In this document: in pieces, positions 15,629 to 15,984 of the stretch | Numbering within the stretch: position 1 is the stretch's first letter | How the letters are laid out: every line of letters starts with the position of its first letter | Source of the DNA: JBOHHM01 sp050725495 | Lineage (GTDB): Bacteria > Pseudomonadota > Gammaproteobacteria > Burkholderiales > Burkholderiaceae_C | Length of the DNA stretch: 15,984 bases | Reading direction: 5' to 3' | Assembly (NCBI GenBank): GCA_050725495.1 | Contig: JBOHHM010000014.1 | Location: 1-15,984 of the forward strand | Notes under the pieces: generated by a model | What the model saw: only the letters and a program-made list of their open reading frames with translations | Told to the model about the DNA's origin: nothing | Database searches by the model: none | Program-made: the position numbers and the translations under genes

Positions 15629-15666
15629 GTTGCGGTGTGGGGCTGTTATCCGCCTTGCACCGCAAC
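15629..15666. promoter_or_regulatory. Perfect 9-bp inverted repeat between the RTX and oxidase genes
   Basis: GTTGCGGTG (15629-15637) and CACCGCAAC (15658-15666) are perfect inverted repeats with a 20-base spacer, in the 155-bp gap between the RTX stop and the oxidase start. No T-tract follows on the minus strand (CCTTGAAAT). It could be an operator, or a hairpin that limits read-through from the RTX gene into the oxidase genes. Confidence 0.4.
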
Positions 15667-15710
15667 ACTTCAGCGCTATTTTTTGGTTTGGTCCTGGTCT
15701 GATGACGTCC

Positions 15711-15984
15711 TCACGGTGCCAGCATGAAGTCACTGGCGGTAACGGTGGTTGCATCAGCAACACCAGCGAGCAGGAAGGAATCGGTACCTATCGTGACCAG
15801 CGTGTCGGCCCCCAGATCCGTGATGGCCACCAAGGTCGCAAAGGTGGCGGCCGTGATCCCTAGACCGGAGATGTTCAGCAAGTCCTGCCCGAACACCGGA
15901 TCGGCATCGAAGTCGGTGACCTGGTCGTTGCCGAAGCCTGCTGCGGAGAACACGAACATGTCGTTGCCGTATCCGCCGGTCAGG
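15711..15984 (-). CDS. RTX calcium-binding secreted protein, C-terminal part only
   Basis: The last 90 codons of a gene running off the right edge. The first visible residues, LTGGYGNDMFVF, are the end of an RTX nonapeptide repeat (GGxGxDxUx), which binds calcium outside the cell. Then come AGFGNDQVTDFDADP and DLLNISGLGI, typical of the post-RTX module of serralysin-type and related large RTX proteins, and a C-terminus ...TASDFMLAP, an acidic residue followed by hydrophobics, as in uncleaved type I secretion signals. This makes it the natural cargo of the ABC/fusion-protein pair five genes further along the same strand. What lies N-terminal (protease, peroxidase, adhesin, other) is outside the window and must not be assumed. 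Confidence 0.82.
   Translation of the reverse strand, partial: LTGGYGNDMFVFSAAGFGNDQVTDFDADPVFGQDLLNISGLGITAATFATLVAITDLGADTLVTIGTDSFLLAGVADATTVTASDFMLAP

Overview
The window is GC-rich, densely coded bacterial DNA. Gene content (YbgC-type thioesterase, HSL-type esterase, iron alcohol dehydrogenase, Tex, DUF1223), intergenic style and short GCTAT-N7-ATAGC palindromes suggest a betaproteobacterium of the Burkholderiales, probably Comamonadaceae-like. This assignment rests on general familiarity, not on a marker gene. I see no rRNA, tRNA, CRISPR array or complete insertion sequence, and no gene-free stretch over 300 bases.

Left part (1-3.5 kb): the 5' end of a thioesterase gene and an HSL-family alpha/beta hydrolase lie on the minus strand, divergent from an iron-containing alcohol dehydrogenase on the plus strand. 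Just upstream of the hydrolase, in its own frame, is a 22-codon signal-peptide-like ORF with a good Shine-Dalgarno; its TAA abuts the hydrolase GTG start. Next, on the minus strand, is a patatin-like phospholipase gene broken by a visible 5-bp tandem duplication.

Middle part (3.5-8.75 kb): a 91-bp imperfect palindromic intergenic element, the large housekeeping RNA-binding protein Tex (minus), a secreted DUF1223 thioredoxin-like protein (plus), and a sigma-54-type AAA+ regulator with a degenerate, VpsR-like N-terminal domain (plus).

Right part (8.77 kb to the end): a minus-strand cluster that reads, in transcription order, RTX calcium-binding protein (C-terminus only) -> Tat-exported three-domain multicopper oxidase -> SCO1/SenC copper chaperone (also with a Tat-like leader) -> secreted seven-repeat beta-propeller -> PrtD-type type I secretion ABC transporter -> HlyD/PrtE-type membrane fusion protein. 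No TolC-like outer-membrane partner is visible. The likely logic is that the chaperone supplies copper to the oxidase in the periplasm, while the ABC/fusion-protein pair exports the RTX protein, whose C-terminus looks like a serralysin-type type I secretion signal. The regulator is convergent with this cluster, 15 bp away. This oxidase plus RTX-secretion locus is the most interesting system in the window; its substrate cannot be read from the sequence.
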